Of a stretch of DNA of 64,000 nt, positions 9,087 to 19,672 are shown piece after piece. The translations under genes and the position numbers were made by a program. Location of the stretch: NCBI RefSeq assembly GCF_014222285.1, contig NZ_JACKZS010000007.1, positions 1 to 64,000 on the forward strand, in the 5' to 3' direction. Numbering within the stretch: the stretch's first letter is position 1; every line of letters begins with the position of its first letter. The notes beneath the pieces were generated by a model. The model was not told the DNA's origin, did not search any database, and was given only the letters and a program-made list of their open reading frames with translations. Source of the stretch: Nostoc sp. UCD121. Lineage in GTDB: Bacteria > Cyanobacteriota > Cyanobacteriia > Cyanobacteriales > Nostocaceae.

Positions 9087-12000
9087 ATGATTATCAGATT
9101 TTTACTCCGTTTGCACTATAAAATTGTCTATTTCTTCCTTAGCGTCCTTGGCGTTCTTGGCGGTTCGTTAAAAAAAATTAGCCATTCCTCACGCCAGAAG
9201 AGAAGGATACAGTTTCTTCTTCTCTTTACATTCATGCTAGCCATGACAGGGTGTAATTTTTTTGGTATCAACTCAAATAAAGAACAACTCCCAGAAGTAT
9301 CTCCCCTCACACCACCAAAATTACCAGACTGGATTGAACAAATAAGTCCCATTGGCGATGCAAAACCTCTCAACCAAATCCGCATCCGTTTTAAAGAAGC
9401 TTTAATCCCAGTTGAAAGTCTTGATAGTCCAGAACAACAGAAAATATTAGAAAAATTTGCCCTTTGGCCGCCTTTACCCGGTCAATTTCGCTTTTTAACA
9501 CCGCGCATGGTAGGTTTTCAAGCTGAGAAAGCATTGCCAATAGCAACAAGATTTCAAGTCACTCTCAAAGCAGGTTTAGCTGATTTAAAAAATCATCGAT
9601 TAGATAAAGATTTACCTTGGACTTTCAATACCGAATCTATCAACCTGACTAATTTACCCGGTGTCAATCCCATTGAAAAGGCTGATATTGAACCCATTGA
9701 TTTACAACCAAAGCTACAGTTTACTTCCAACGTAGAATTAAATCTAGCTTCTGTACAAGAACATTTACAGTTAATTCCTCAAGGGCAAAACAAGGGTGTC
9801 GGCTTCAAAGTCGAATTAAATAAAGAAGAAAAACCAGTAAAAAATGAAGAAGACCCTTTAGAGAAATTTGACCCTTCAGCCCGCAATTGGATTTATAATC
9901 TCGTCCCACAACAAAACCTCGAAAAGGCAACTCCTTATCGTTTAGCCTTTTCTCCCGGAATACGTCCTGCTTATGGCAATCTCTCTACAGAAAAAGAATT
10001 TGCTAGTAAGTTAGTAACTTATTCACCTTTAGCATTCCAAAAAATTAACTTTTACGGACAGCCAGATTCAGGTGGAACTTTTGGAAGATTTATTAAAGGC
10101 AGTCCCCAGCTAGAATTTAATAACGTCTTACTGGCAGATTCAGCTAAAGAAAATATTACCATTAATCCAGCACCAAAAGACATTTCGAGAATCATCCAAA
10201 TAAATGATGAAGATAAAATTGTTGGCATCAATCCTTATGCGCTAGAACCTGCTCAAACTTATACAATTACTATCGACGGAAATCTCAAAGATAAGTTTGG
10301 GCAGACTTTGGGTAAACCTGTAACACTTAAATATGATACTGGAGATTTAGCCGGGGATATCTGGGTACCATCAGATTTGAATATTTTCCCCACAGATAAA
10401 AATTTACAGCTAAATATTACTACCGGAAATCTACCAGAATCTGAATATAAAGCAGCTTATCGAGCAGTTAAACCGACAGACTTAGTTTATTTTAATAATA
10501 GTAGTGATTTATTAACACAACCATCTGATTGGCAAAGCTTTAAGGTATCGGGTAAGAAAAATCAATCAGTTGATATTGCTGTTCCTCTGCGGGAAAAAAT
10601 AAGTGCAGCCACAGGAATGTTAGCTTATGGAGTGCAAGCCCGTACTAATAAATATCAGGAAAATGGTAAGGAATTGTGGCGAGAACCTACCACTTATGGC
10701 TTAGTTGAATTGACGAATTTGGGCGTATTTACTCAGTGGTTTCCTGAGTCAGGCTTAATTCGCGTCAATCATCTAACAGATGGTTCGCCAGTTCAAGCGG
10801 CGGCTGTGGAAATTTATCAATCAAAATTACAAGCAAAATCTCGCCCCGAACCAGTACCTTGTGCAACTGGTAAAACTGATGAAAATGGAATTTTTAGAAT
10901 TATTCGTGATGGATTACAGCAATGTTATTCTGGCAATGAAAGTTCTAGTAAATCACCACAATTATTAGTAATTGCCCGTGAAAACCAAGATTGGGCATTC
11001 GCTAGAACTGAAGAATATAGCGGCGTTTATGGCTACGGTATTGATGCAGGTTGGCAAGATAGTAAGCCAGAATCACGCGGGGTAATCTTCTCAGATAGGC
11101 AGTTATATCAACCAGGTGAAAAAGCTTGGTTTACTGGTTTTGCTGGCTTCTTACAAAATGGCACAATCCAACAAGATAAAAATGCCGTTTACCAACTAAC
11201 CTTGGTAAATCCTGATGGACAAAAGACCAGCCTAGGTACACAAACTACAAATGAATTTGGTACATTTTCTCTGGAATTGCCAATCAAAACTACTCAGCGC
11301 TTAGGCTACCATACAATCCAAGCTAAGGGTAAAAATGGACAAGAACTTTCTGGTGAATTTCGGGTGGCTGAGTTTAAGCCACCCAACTTTAAAGTCGAAC
11401 TGAACTTAGATAAAGAATTTGCTTACATTGACGATAAAGTTGATATTAATGCTACCAGTAATTATTTGTTTGGTGCGCCTGTAGAAGGTGGAGAAGCAAA
11501 ATACTTTATTACTCGTCAACATGCTAATTTTATTCCCAAAGGTTGGGACGAATTTACTTTTGGTCGGCAGTGGTTATGGCCAGAAGAATCTCCTAGCGTC
11601 TCTAGTGATGTGTTGCAAAATAATACCCAACTAGATGCTAATGGTAAAAGTAGTCAAACGGTGAGTGTGGCTAAAGATTTGCCATATCCTATGACTTACC
11701 AAGTGGATGTGCAAGTTGCAGATGTTTCTAATCTGTCTGTAGCGAATTCCAAAACTTTTACAGCCTTACCAAGTAATCGTCTCATTGGGTTAAAAAGTAA
11801 TTTCATTACTGATGCTGGTAAGGCTTTTCCTATTGATGTGATTGTTACCGACCCTACAGGAAAACCGATAACAGGTCAACGCGTGCGCCTGGAATTACAA
11901 GAAATTAAATACAGCAGTGTCACTCAATTAGTTGAAGGTAGCCGAACGGCAAAAAATCAAGTTGAATATAAAACAGTCGGACAAGCAGAAATTACATCTG

Positions 12001-14912
12001 CTAGCAATCCCCAATCGGTAAGTTTGACAGCACCGGAATCTGGTTCATACCGGATTAGAGTTAATTTTAGCGATGCCAAATCCGAATTAAGTGCCACAGA
12101 TTTACAAATTTGGGCAACTGGAGAAAATCCTGTATTTTGGGGTTCGAAAGAGAAAGATGTCTTAGAACTTAAATTAGATAAACAAGAGTTTAAGCCTGGT
12201 GAAACTGCTACTGTACTAATTCAATCTCCTTATTCAGATGCAGAATTGTATTTTGCGGTGATTAAAGACAAACCCCTTTATCAACAAATTACCAAGGTTC
12301 AGGGAAGCGCACCACAAATTCAGTTCCAAGTTACACCAGAAATGCTGCCAAATGCAGCCATTGAAGCTGTATTAGTAAGGCAAGGTAAACCAATCAGCCA
12401 AGTGGAATTAGGAACTTTAGATAACTTGGTGAAGATTGGTTTTGCACCTTTTAAAGTTAACTTAGAAGATAAGTATTTAAAACTACAAGTTAAGCCAGTG
12501 CAAGCATCATTAGAACCTGGTGCAGAAGAAACAGTACAACTGGAACTGAAGGATAATCAAGGAAATCCCACCAAAGGACAGTTTACAGTCATGGTGGTAA
12601 ATGAAGCGGTGTTACAACTCTCTGGTTATCGTCCGCCAGATTTGGTGGATACAGTTTATGCAGAACAGACGATATCTACCCGCTTTAACGATAATCGCGC
12701 GGATGTCATATTACAACCACAAGATGTAGCTAAACCAAAAGGTTGGGGTTATGGCGGTGGTTTCTCAACTGGTGCAGCTAATACTCGCACTCGCACCGAT
12801 TTTAAAGCCTTAGCTTACTACAACGCTTCTGTCCTTACTGATGCAAATGGTAATGCACAGATAACTTTTAAACTCCCGGATGACTTAACTACATGGCGGG
12901 TGATGGCTGTAGCCACTGATGGAAATCTGCGTTTCGGGAATGGGGATGCGACGTTTATCACCACCAAGCCACTGCTAACTAATGCCATCTTGCCACAGTT
13001 TGCCCGTCCAGGCGATCGCATTCTCGCTGGTTTATCCGTCACCAATAACACCGGGAATACAGGAAATATCTCAATTAATGGCGAACTTAGCGGTACTGTG
13101 AAGTTTGCTGACAAAAACCCCACAACTACTGCATTGCAAACCAAAGCTGAATCTGCAACTCATGCTTATCGCTTTCCAATGGTGGCGGATAGCGTTGGAG
13201 TTGGTAAGGTTCGCTTTACCACTCAGCTAAATGGTACAGCCGCAGATGCTTTTGAAGTACCTTTAGAAATTAAGCCAGTTGAAATTACAGAACAAGTCGT
13301 TGAAACTGGTGTCACTGAAAAACAGGTGAAAATTCCTCTGAATATTGATAAAAATACCTTCCCTGATGCGGGAGGTTTAGATATTCAGTTGGCGAGTACT
13401 TTAATACCGGAGATTCAAGCACCAGCGAAGCAGGTTTTAAAAGATAATGATTTGCCGTTTACAGAACCTGCTGCAAGTCAATTAATGATTGCGACTAATT
13501 TGCAAAGTATTGCCCAAAAATATGGCCAAACTTTTGCAGAATTTAATCCTAGCCAACAAGCTAATTTAGCAATTGAACAATTACAAAAACTCCAAATAGC
13601 CGATGGTGGTTTTGCTGCTTTCCCCGGACAAGAAAAATCCGACCCTTGGGTTTCTGCTTATGCAGGTGAATCTTTGGCTAAAGCTAGTCAGGTATTCTCT
13701 AATTTAGTCGATTCTGGAATGCTGTTTAGCCTGAAAGCTTATTTACAAAAAGTTCTAGCGAATCCTGGAGAATACGATTTTTGCAAACAACTACTCTGTA
13801 AAAGGCAACTGCAAATTAATGCTTTAATCGCACTAGGAGATTTAGGAGACAAACGCAATACTTTTCTCGCAGATATTTATGAACAGCGCAATAATTTTGA
13901 TTTAGTAACTCAAATTAAATTAGCGCGATACTTATCTCAATTCCCAGAATGGCAAGATGAATCTCAACAATTAGTAAACAAACTGCAACAGAATATCTAT
14001 GAAACTGGCCGCACAGCAGTTGTGAGTTTACCCAGCAGTTGGGGATGGATGAGTTCATCTACGACGACGCAAGCGCAAGCTTTACGCTTATTTATTGCCA
14101 AGAAAAGCAAACCCGAAGTTATAGATAAGTTATTCCAAAGCCTTCTCGCACTGCGCCGGGATGGTACATGGCAAACTAACTATAATAATGCCCAAGCACT
14201 AACAGCTTTGGTAGAATATAGCCAACTGCAACCTACACCACCTAATTTTGTTGCCACAGTGCAATTAGCTAGTAATAAGTTAGGAGAAAATCGGTTTGAA
14301 GGTTACAAAAATCCTAGCTTACAACTAATTGTGCCGATGAACCTATTACCTCGTGGGCGTAATGATTTAACGCTGCAAAAAGCAGGTAATGGCACTTTAC
14401 ATTATCTGGTTGCTTATAATTATCGCTTGCAAGGAAATCAACCAGGCAGATTTAACGGTTTACGCATAACGCGAGAAATTAGTCAAGTAAATGAAGAGAA
14501 AGTTTTGCAAAAAACGGGGATTTACGCTTTCGATAAACCCTTGACTTTAGCTTCTGGACAGGTGTTTGATATTGGTTTAGAAATCATCGCCGATCGCAGC
14601 GTGGATCATATAGTAATTAAAGATCCTTTACCAGCAGGTTTTGAGGCGGTGGATGCAAGTTTTCAAACTACCACGGCTGCATTACAAGCAAAAGCTGATA
14701 GCTGGGAACTTGGGTTTAAGAATATTTACCGCGATCGCATTATCGCATACGCCGACCACCTGGAACCAGGAGTTTATAGCCTGCATTACTTAGTCCGTTC
14801 TGTCACCCCTGGTACATTTTCCTGGCCTGGTGCAGAAGTTCACCTGCAATATGCACCAGAAGAATTTGGGCGTACTGCTGAGTCTACATTGATATTGGAG
14901 GATGGAAAGTAA
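9087..14912 (+). CDS. Bacterial alpha-2-macroglobulin family lipoprotein without thioester motif
   Basis: A very long (1941 residues) periplasmic protein with serial macroglobulin beta domains, a bait-type middle region, a helical TED-like domain (about 1450-1720) and a C-terminal receptor-like domain. A lipobox LAMTGC places the lipidated Cys at residue 56. The preceding N-terminus is unusually long, and its first part (LSVLGVLGG) is encoded by a dispersed intergenic repeat, so the true start is uncertain. No in-frame ATG remains before the lipoprotein signal core. Where thioester members have CxEQ, this protein has FTEPAASQLM (about 1455), so it probably traps without covalent coupling. The divergent pbpC suggests periplasmic defence linked to cell-wall repair. 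Convergent and abutting with a HicB-like gene. Confidence 0.88.
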   Translation: MIIRFLLRLHYKIVYFFLSVLGVLGGSLKKISHSSRQKRRIQFLLLFTFMLAMTGCNFFGINSNKEQLPEVSPLTPPKLPDWIEQISPIGDAKPLNQIRIRFKEALIPVESLDSPEQQKILEKFALWPPLPGQFRFLTPRMVGFQAEKALPIATRFQVTLKAGLADLKNHRLDKDLPWTFNTESINLTNLPGVNPIEKADIEPIDLQPKLQFTSNVELNLASVQEHLQLIPQGQNKGVGFKVELNKEEKPVKNEEDPLEKFDPSARNWIYNLVPQQNLEKATPYRLAFSPGIRPAYGNLSTEKEFASKLVTYSPLAFQKINFYGQPDSGGTFGRFIKGSPQLEFNNVLLADSAKENITINPAPKDISRIIQINDEDKIVGINPYALEPAQTYTITIDGNLKDKFGQTLGKPVTLKYDTGDLAGDIWVPSDLNIFPTDKNLQLNITTGNLPESEYKAAYRAVKPTDLVYFNNSSDLLTQPSDWQSFKVSGKKNQSVDIAVPLREKISAATGMLAYGVQARTNKYQENGKELWREPTTYGLVELTNLGVFTQWFPESGLIRVNHLTDGSPVQAAAVEIYQSKLQAKSRPEPVPCATGKTDENGIFRIIRDGLQQCYSGNESSSKSPQLLVIARENQDWAFARTEEYSGVYGYGIDAGWQDSKPESRGVIFSDRQLYQPGEKAWFTGFAGFLQNGTIQQDKNAVYQLTLVNPDGQKTSLGTQTTNEFGTFSLELPIKTTQRLGYHTIQAKGKNGQELSGEFRVAEFKPPNFKVELNLDKEFAYIDDKVDINATSNYLFGAPVEGGEAKYFITRQHANFIPKGWDEFTFGRQWLWPEESPSVSSDVLQNNTQLDANGKSSQTVSVAKDLPYPMTYQVDVQVADVSNLSVANSKTFTALPSNRLIGLKSNFITDAGKAFPIDVIVTDPTGKPITGQRVRLELQEIKYSSVTQLVEGSRTAKNQVEYKTVGQAEITSASNPQSVSLTAPESGSYRIRVNFSDAKSELSATDLQIWATGENPVFWGSKEKDVLELKLDKQEFKPGETATVLIQSPYSDAELYFAVIKDKPLYQQITKVQGSAPQIQFQVTPEMLPNAAIEAVLVRQGKPISQVELGTLDNLVKIGFAPFKVNLEDKYLKLQVKPVQASLEPGAEETVQLELKDNQGNPTKGQFTVMVVNEAVLQLSGYRPPDLVDTVYAEQTISTRFNDNRADVILQPQDVAKPKGWGYGGGFSTGAANTRTRTDFKALAYYNASVLTDANGNAQITFKLPDDLTTWRVMAVATDGNLRFGNGDATFITTKPLLTNAILPQFARPGDRILAGLSVTNNTGNTGNISINGELSGTVKFADKNPTTTALQTKAESATHAYRFPMVADSVGVGKVRFTTQLNGTAADAFEVPLEIKPVEITEQVVETGVTEKQVKIPLNIDKNTFPDAGGLDIQLASTLIPEIQAPAKQVLKDNDLPFTEPAASQLMIATNLQSIAQKYGQTFAEFNPSQQANLAIEQLQKLQIADGGFAAFPGQEKSDPWVSAYAGESLAKASQVFSNLVDSGMLFSLKAYLQKVLANPGEYDFCKQLLCKRQLQINALIALGDLGDKRNTFLADIYEQRNNFDLVTQIKLARYLSQFPEWQDESQQLVNKLQQNIYETGRTAVVSLPSSWGWMSSSTTTQAQALRLFIAKKSKPEVIDKLFQSLLALRRDGTWQTNYNNAQALTALVEYSQLQPTPPNFVATVQLASNKLGENRFEGYKNPSLQLIVPMNLLPRGRNDLTLQKAGNGTLHYLVAYNYRLQGNQPGRFNGLRITREISQVNEEKVLQKTGIYAFDKPLTLASGQVFDIGLEIIADRSVDHIVIKDPLPAGFEAVDASFQTTTAALQAKADSWELGFKNIYRDRIIAYADHLEPGVYSLHYLVRSVTPGTFSWPGAEVHLQYAPEEFGRTAESTLILEDGK
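9136..9172. repeat. Dispersed repeat tract overlapping the macroglobulin N-terminus
   Basis: CTTAGCGTCCTTGGCGTTCT and following bases match the tract type seen in intergenic DNA near 35873-35909 and, inverted, 39735-39783. Here it lies inside the 5' end of the reading frame. Confidence 0.6.
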
Positions 14913-15074
14913 TTATTCATCTTCCAATGGCTCTAGGTAAAGTTCTATTGCTTCTTGGATATTCTCTAATGCTTCTTCTAATGTTTCTCCTTCGCTTATA
15001 CAGCCAGGAAGTGAGGGAACATGGATAGTGTATCCGCCTTCGTTACTGGGTTCTAATACAACTTTCAGTTTCAT
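14913..15074 (-). CDS. HicB-like antitoxin-family protein (solitary)
   Basis: A 53-residue frame starting MKLKVVLEPSNEGGYTIHVP, followed by SLPGCISEGETLEEALENI, which is the hallmark of the HicB/UPF0150 partial RNase H fold used by type II antitoxins. It ends in acidic residues and lacks the C-terminal DNA-binding domain of full HicB. No HicA toxin is visible beside it, so it is a solitary family member of the sort common in cyanobacteria. Its stop codon directly abuts the stop of the convergent macroglobulin gene with no spacer. Confidence 0.75.
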   Translation of the reverse strand: MKLKVVLEPSNEGGYTIHVPSLPGCISEGETLEEALENIQEAIELYLEPLEDE

Positions 15075-15163
15075 AACTTCGCAATGAACTTACTTTTCTA
15101 TTTTTAATGATTTTTAGTCATCACATTGTAATTGAAGCATGAAAATTTGAAAGGAGCGATGCC

Positions 15164-15244
15164 ATGAGCGCCTACACCCAACCACTTAAAACCAGGTGTA
15201 TATTGGCAACCTGTTACACAGCAGATGCTGCGCTGCTGGAATGA
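15164..15244 (+). CDS. Possible 26-residue peptide
   Basis: A short frame (MSAYTQPLKTRC...) preceded by AAAGGAG at seven-base spacing, a good ribosome binding site for this genome. Not recognised. The reading frame alone is weak evidence, and the signal may be fortuitous. Confidence 0.2.
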   Translation: MSAYTQPLKTRCILATCYTADAALLE

Positions 15245-15297
15245 TTAAAAGTTCACCAGATAACAAGCAGCATCTGGTATTACCTTTATGAGTAATT

Positions 15298-15558
15298 TCA
15301 GGATTTATCTGGTGGTTCTTCACCAATGAACAATGCTTTTTTACTGCGCTTCAACTGTTTCCAAAGTGCTTTAATTTGTTTGTAAGCATCTTCTGGTTCA
15401 AGCTTTCCAGATGTTTCTAGACTGGTAATATAGCTAACTTTTTGAGCAAATTCTTGAAGGTTGGCATTAAATACTAAATTCTCTGGCTTAACTTGACCAT
15501 AATAGCGACTACGAAGGTAAAGAAATTTGTTTTTGTCGTTAATATTAGACTCGTCCAT
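15298..15558 (-). CDS. Small conserved cyanobacterial protein (DUF7219-like)
   Basis: An 86-residue, helical, charged protein with FLYLRSRYYGQVKPENLVFN followed by AYKQIKALWKQLKRSKK. I associate this pattern with a cyanobacteria-restricted family (probably DUF7219) from memory only. No membrane segment or signal peptide. Stands alone between intergenic stretches. Function unknown. Confidence 0.65.
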   Translation of the reverse strand: MDESNINDKNKFLYLRSRYYGQVKPENLVFNANLQEFAQKVSYITSLETSGKLEPEDAYKQIKALWKQLKRSKKALFIGEEPPDKS

Positions 15559-16009
15559 TACTTCACCCCCAATAAGTGACTTTTAGCAACGATAATCACA
15601 ACAAAGATCGCTTCAATGAAGAAATTGCCGCAATTATTGTGAACGATGAGTGAGTCTAAAAGGGAACACAAAATAAATTATACAGCAACTAGCTATTTAT
15701 TAGCTGTGATGATAGTAAGACTTTTGAATCATGCACATTAAGCATAGACTATACCAGTTTCTGGTAATAATGTTGCAAGATTGAGTGGCTCTAAGCTTTC
15801 TATGTCCTCTGGATTAGCCTACAGCAAGCCGCTGCTAGGGTTGAAGTTGCTCACGAAATATATAGGCGTAAACTAAATTCCCCAGTGTTAAGCAGGGGAA
15901 TTCTGTTAGGGCGATGTCCATCTCCTACCCTCTATTTACCCAATCACCGCTGCAATAACTCTAGCACACCGAAAAAACATCGGTAGTGATACAAGAGATA
16001 AGCCCAACT
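15559..16009. other. Intergenic region, no gene seen
   Basis: About 450 bases of low-complexity spacer. It must contain the promoter of the small protein at 15298-15558, but no clear promoter, terminator or RNA structure stands out. Confidence 0.4.
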
Positions 16010-18031
16010 TTAAAGTAGAGAGTCAGTTGATGTTATTCCTGAATGTTGAAAAGTCTGAATAGGAATTTCAATTTGAAATTCAGTTCCCTTACCTAATGCA
16101 GAGATACAATGTAGTTTTCCTTGATGCTTTTCGACAATAATCTGATGACTGATTGATAGCCCTAAACCAGTTCCTTGACCAACAGGTTTAGTAGTGAAAA
16201 AGGGATTAAAAATCTGTTCTTTAATCTCTAACTTCATACCAAGTCCATTATCTTTGATACTAATTAAAAGCCTCTCGTTATCTATAACTAAAGTTTTTAT
16301 TTGAATAGTTGGTATCTTATTTGCAGACTGCCAATATTGCATATTATCCTTTAAAGCATAAATTGCATTATTGATAATATTCATAAAAACCTGATTCAAC
16401 TGGTTGGCATAACAACTAATCTTAGGAAGTTGACCATATTCTTTAACTATCTGAATATCAGGTAATTTATTTGGTAGTGCCAACTGATGATTTAAAATCA
16501 TCAATGTATTATCTATGCCTTCATGAATATCTACAGATTTAATTTTTGCTTCATCTAGTCGTGAGAAGTTGCGTAAGCCCAAAACAATATCTGTAATTCG
16601 CTCACTACCTGTACTCATAGATGCCATTAACTTAGGCAAATCGTCACACAAGTACTCTAGTTCGATAGATTTTATTTTGGCTTCTATGGTGGGATTTATT
16701 TGGGGATACTGCTCTTGAAAAACTGCAATTAAATCTAGTAAATCATTGATATACTGATTTGCATATCTGAGATTACCAGCAATAAAACTCACTGGATTGT
16801 TAATCTCATGGGCAATGCCTGCTACCATTTGTCCTAGACTTGACATTTTTTCACTATGAACCAGTTGAGCTTGTGTTTTTTGTAAGTCCAGCAAAGCCTT
16901 TCTTAATTCCGATGTTCGTTCTAAAACCTTTCGTTCTAACTCATTGTTAGCCTTTTGTAACGCTGCTGCGGCTCTGTAGGTTTCTGTAGCAATACTGGCA
17001 ATATGAGTGGCAGTTTTCAGAATTTCTAGATGATGCTGAGTCGGATGACAAGGAAATTTATGAGATATAGCAAATGTCCCTAAAACTTCACCAGTTTGCG
17101 AAGTAAAAGGTGACGACCAACAAGCTCTGATGTTATAACTCAAAGCGAAATCTCGGAAATCAGCCCATAAAGGATCATTAGCAATATCAGTAGCAAATAC
17201 TGAATCTCCTCTATAAGCAGCAGTACCACAAGAACCACAACATTCACCAATCATCAAACCATCAACACCCTTTGCAAATTCTTCTGGGAGAGTCGGTGCT
17301 GCTCCTCCCCGTAACTGCCGCTTGTCTTCATCTACAACTAAAATGGAGCAATATGCCCCAGGTAATTGTTGCTCTAGCAGGATACAAAGGTTGTTAAAAA
17401 TTTCATATAGGTTAACTCCAAATGCAACTTGTTCTAAAACTTGGCTTTGGGTGTAAACTAACGCTTCTGAACGCTTGCGTTCAATCGCTGTTGCTAAAAT
17501 ATGGGTTATAGATTGTAAAAAATGAACATCATCTGAAGAAAAAGTTCTGGCCTCAGTAGCATAGACTTCTAGCAAACCTAAAGGCTTACTCTCACCTGGA
17601 ATTAGCACACTCAAACCAGTAACGCTATCTGGCGGAGAAGGAATAGTTAAATCATCGATCTGACAATTGGGTGTGTTACAATTAACAACTAACTGAGTAT
17701 TATCCAAGAATTTTTGTACTTGCTGATTAGTTGTGACATTAACATCAGCAGAGTCTGTTTCTAAAGGTTTCTCCCCAACGCTAGCTACTTGACGCAAAGC
17801 ATTACTATCTGAAAGTACTTGCCAGATTCTACTGTATTTTACATTGAGTATTTGAGCTACTAAACTAACTGTATCTTGAAACAAATACGACAATTCCAGT
17901 CCTGACAGTGCTTTTTGTCCAAGTGCATTCACTGCGGATTGATAGCTGAAATTCATCGATGAATTATCAAAATCATGCCAGTTATTGTTTGACTGATTTG
18001 TTTTGCTTGATGCCTGTAAATTTAAGTTCAT
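16010..18031 (-). CDS. Soluble GAF-domain sensor histidine kinase
   Basis: 673 residues without membrane segments. Two GAF domains (about 35-190 and 200-350), the second with the Cys-rich GECCGSCGTAAYRG motif, precede a coiled coil and a kinase core. The phosphoacceptor His408 is in AGIAHEINNP, and the ATPase domain has NIINNAIYAL, IKDNGLGM and GQGTGLGLSIS. The core is closely related to the kinases at 4411 and 40946, implying duplication with swapped sensors. No adjacent response regulator. Ligand unknown; the Cys-rich loop could bind a cofactor or sense redox, which is inference. Confidence 0.88.
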   Translation of the reverse strand: MNLNLQASSKTNQSNNNWHDFDNSSMNFSYQSAVNALGQKALSGLELSYLFQDTVSLVAQILNVKYSRIWQVLSDSNALRQVASVGEKPLETDSADVNVTTNQQVQKFLDNTQLVVNCNTPNCQIDDLTIPSPPDSVTGLSVLIPGESKPLGLLEVYATEARTFSSDDVHFLQSITHILATAIERKRSEALVYTQSQVLEQVAFGVNLYEIFNNLCILLEQQLPGAYCSILVVDEDKRQLRGGAAPTLPEEFAKGVDGLMIGECCGSCGTAAYRGDSVFATDIANDPLWADFRDFALSYNIRACWSSPFTSQTGEVLGTFAISHKFPCHPTQHHLEILKTATHIASIATETYRAAAALQKANNELERKVLERTSELRKALLDLQKTQAQLVHSEKMSSLGQMVAGIAHEINNPVSFIAGNLRYANQYINDLLDLIAVFQEQYPQINPTIEAKIKSIELEYLCDDLPKLMASMSTGSERITDIVLGLRNFSRLDEAKIKSVDIHEGIDNTLMILNHQLALPNKLPDIQIVKEYGQLPKISCYANQLNQVFMNIINNAIYALKDNMQYWQSANKIPTIQIKTLVIDNERLLISIKDNGLGMKLEIKEQIFNPFFTTKPVGQGTGLGLSISHQIIVEKHQGKLHCISALGKGTEFQIEIPIQTFQHSGITSTDSLL

Positions 18032-18358
18032 AAACGAATATATTATTTGTTCTGCGTATCTAATAGTTCCCTAAAAAACTTAGAATCTCCATCTACTTTT
18101 CAAAACTTTAAGATAATGGAATATTTATAAATCAAAGATAAAGTAGGTTAAGCACATCTAAAATAATCTTGACAAAAGCATTGGCTTATGTCTGAAAACA
18201 ATAATCAGATTTATCGTTTAATATGATGTCCGGTTAATTACTTTTGAGATGTTATTGCTTTTGCCCTTGGCGTATCTTCTCCGCAATAAGAAGGGTACAA
18301 AACGAAGTAAGCAGTTAAAGATTTAGCTGGCACATTTTCAGATGCCCCACAAATCATA
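18032..18358. other. Intergenic region, no gene seen
   Basis: About 330 bases between two minus-strand genes. It is AT-rich and should hold the promoter of the GAF kinase. A stretch CTTCTCCGCAATAAGAAG could form a short stem downstream of cobL. Nothing else is recognised. Confidence 0.35.
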
Positions 18359-19567
18359 TTATTTTACAACTACCCATTGCGTGACAGGTGCCATTGCCCG
18401 CCAGCCCAAAAATTTCCCAATAGGTTCCGCCCGTTGAATAGCAACACGAGTCAAATCGCCACCGACTTGTTTATGCCATTGAAATAAAGTTTGCTCACCC
18501 TCTACCGTCACCACATTTGCCACCAAACGCCCACCGGGTCGCAGTGCTTCCCAACAAACATCAAAAAGTCCCGTTGCTGTCACTCCACCACCAATAAAAA
18601 TTGCATCTGGTGCTGGCAAGTCTTTCAGGGCATGGGGCGCTTTCCCTTCAATGATTTGCAGATTTGGAGTACCAAGAGTGGCGGCATTATCGGCAATATA
18701 GAGTAGTCTAGATGAATTTTGCTCGATCGCGATCGCTCGACATCGAGCATTACTCCGCATCCATTCGATAGAAATTGAGCCACAACCCGCGCCAACATCC
18801 CACAACAACGCGCCTGGTGTGGGTGCTAAAGCTGCTAGGGTAATTGCCCTAACTTCACGCTTTGTTAACTGTCCATCGTGGTGGTAGGCGTTATCTGGTA
18901 ATCCTGGTAATCTTGGTAAAGGGATAACCCCTGTATTAGCAATACAATAAACTGCGATCGCATTCAAAGGCGCAATTTCAGTCTCACTCCAAGATACAGC
19001 TGTACCTTCTATAATTCTTTCATAAGTACCGCCCATACGCTCCAAGACGGTAATTTTGCTACCACCATAGCCGCGATTTGTCAAAATTTTCGCAACAATG
19101 CCGGGTGTGTCCTTCCCTTCGCTCAAAATCAACAGTCGCGCTTTTGGGTAAATATAAGACTGGAGTAGGGAGGATGGACGACCATTTAAACTCAAGGTTT
19201 CTACCTCAGTTAAAGACCATCCCATCCTGGCACAGGCGAGGCTGAAGGCTGAAGGTGCGGGGATAATCGTCATTTCAGAGACGGGAATTCGCCGCATCAA
19301 GGTGACACCAATGCCGTAACACATTGGATCGCCGCTTGCGAGTACGCAGATTGACTGACCCCGACGCTGGATGATTTCTTCTACAGAAGTGCTAATGGGA
19401 GATGTCCAGACTAGTTTCTCACGTTGATCGTCTGTAGGGAGCATTGCCAAATGGCGATCGCCTCCGACGATTACTTTAGCTTGATCGACTAGAGAACGAG
19501 CGATCGCGCTTAACCCCTGTAATCCATCTTCCCCAATCCCGACGATAGAAAGCCATTTCTCTGTCAT
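18359..19567 (-). CDS. cobL: Precorrin-6Y C5,C15-methyltransferase (decarboxylating), CbiE-CbiT fusion
   Basis: Methylates C5 and C15 of the corrin ring and removes the C12 acetate carboxyl during cobalamin synthesis. The N-terminal half (1-205) is a tetrapyrrole methylase (IVGIGEDGLQG, VIVGGDRHL, SGDPMCYGIG). The C-terminal half (215-402) is a Rossmann SAM methyltransferase (LLWDVGAGCGSISIEW, DAIFIGGG). Length about 400 matches the fused form. It stands alone rather than in a cob operon, as is usual in cyanobacteria. No sign of truncation. Confidence 0.93.
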   Translation of the reverse strand: MTEKWLSIVGIGEDGLQGLSAIARSLVDQAKVIVGGDRHLAMLPTDDQREKLVWTSPISTSVEEIIQRRGQSICVLASGDPMCYGIGVTLMRRIPVSEMTIIPAPSAFSLACARMGWSLTEVETLSLNGRPSSLLQSYIYPKARLLILSEGKDTPGIVAKILTNRGYGGSKITVLERMGGTYERIIEGTAVSWSETEIAPLNAIAVYCIANTGVIPLPRLPGLPDNAYHHDGQLTKREVRAITLAALAPTPGALLWDVGAGCGSISIEWMRSNARCRAIAIEQNSSRLLYIADNAATLGTPNLQIIEGKAPHALKDLPAPDAIFIGGGVTATGLFDVCWEALRPGGRLVANVVTVEGEQTLFQWHKQVGGDLTRVAIQRAEPIGKFLGWRAMAPVTQWVVVK

Positions 19568-19672
19568 GCTAATTCATAATTAATAACTAAGATTTGACGC
19601 TAATTCTAATTCGGAATTTTTTCGTCAATTTTGGTAGGATATAGCTCATAGTGCTGGATTGAGGATAGCAGG

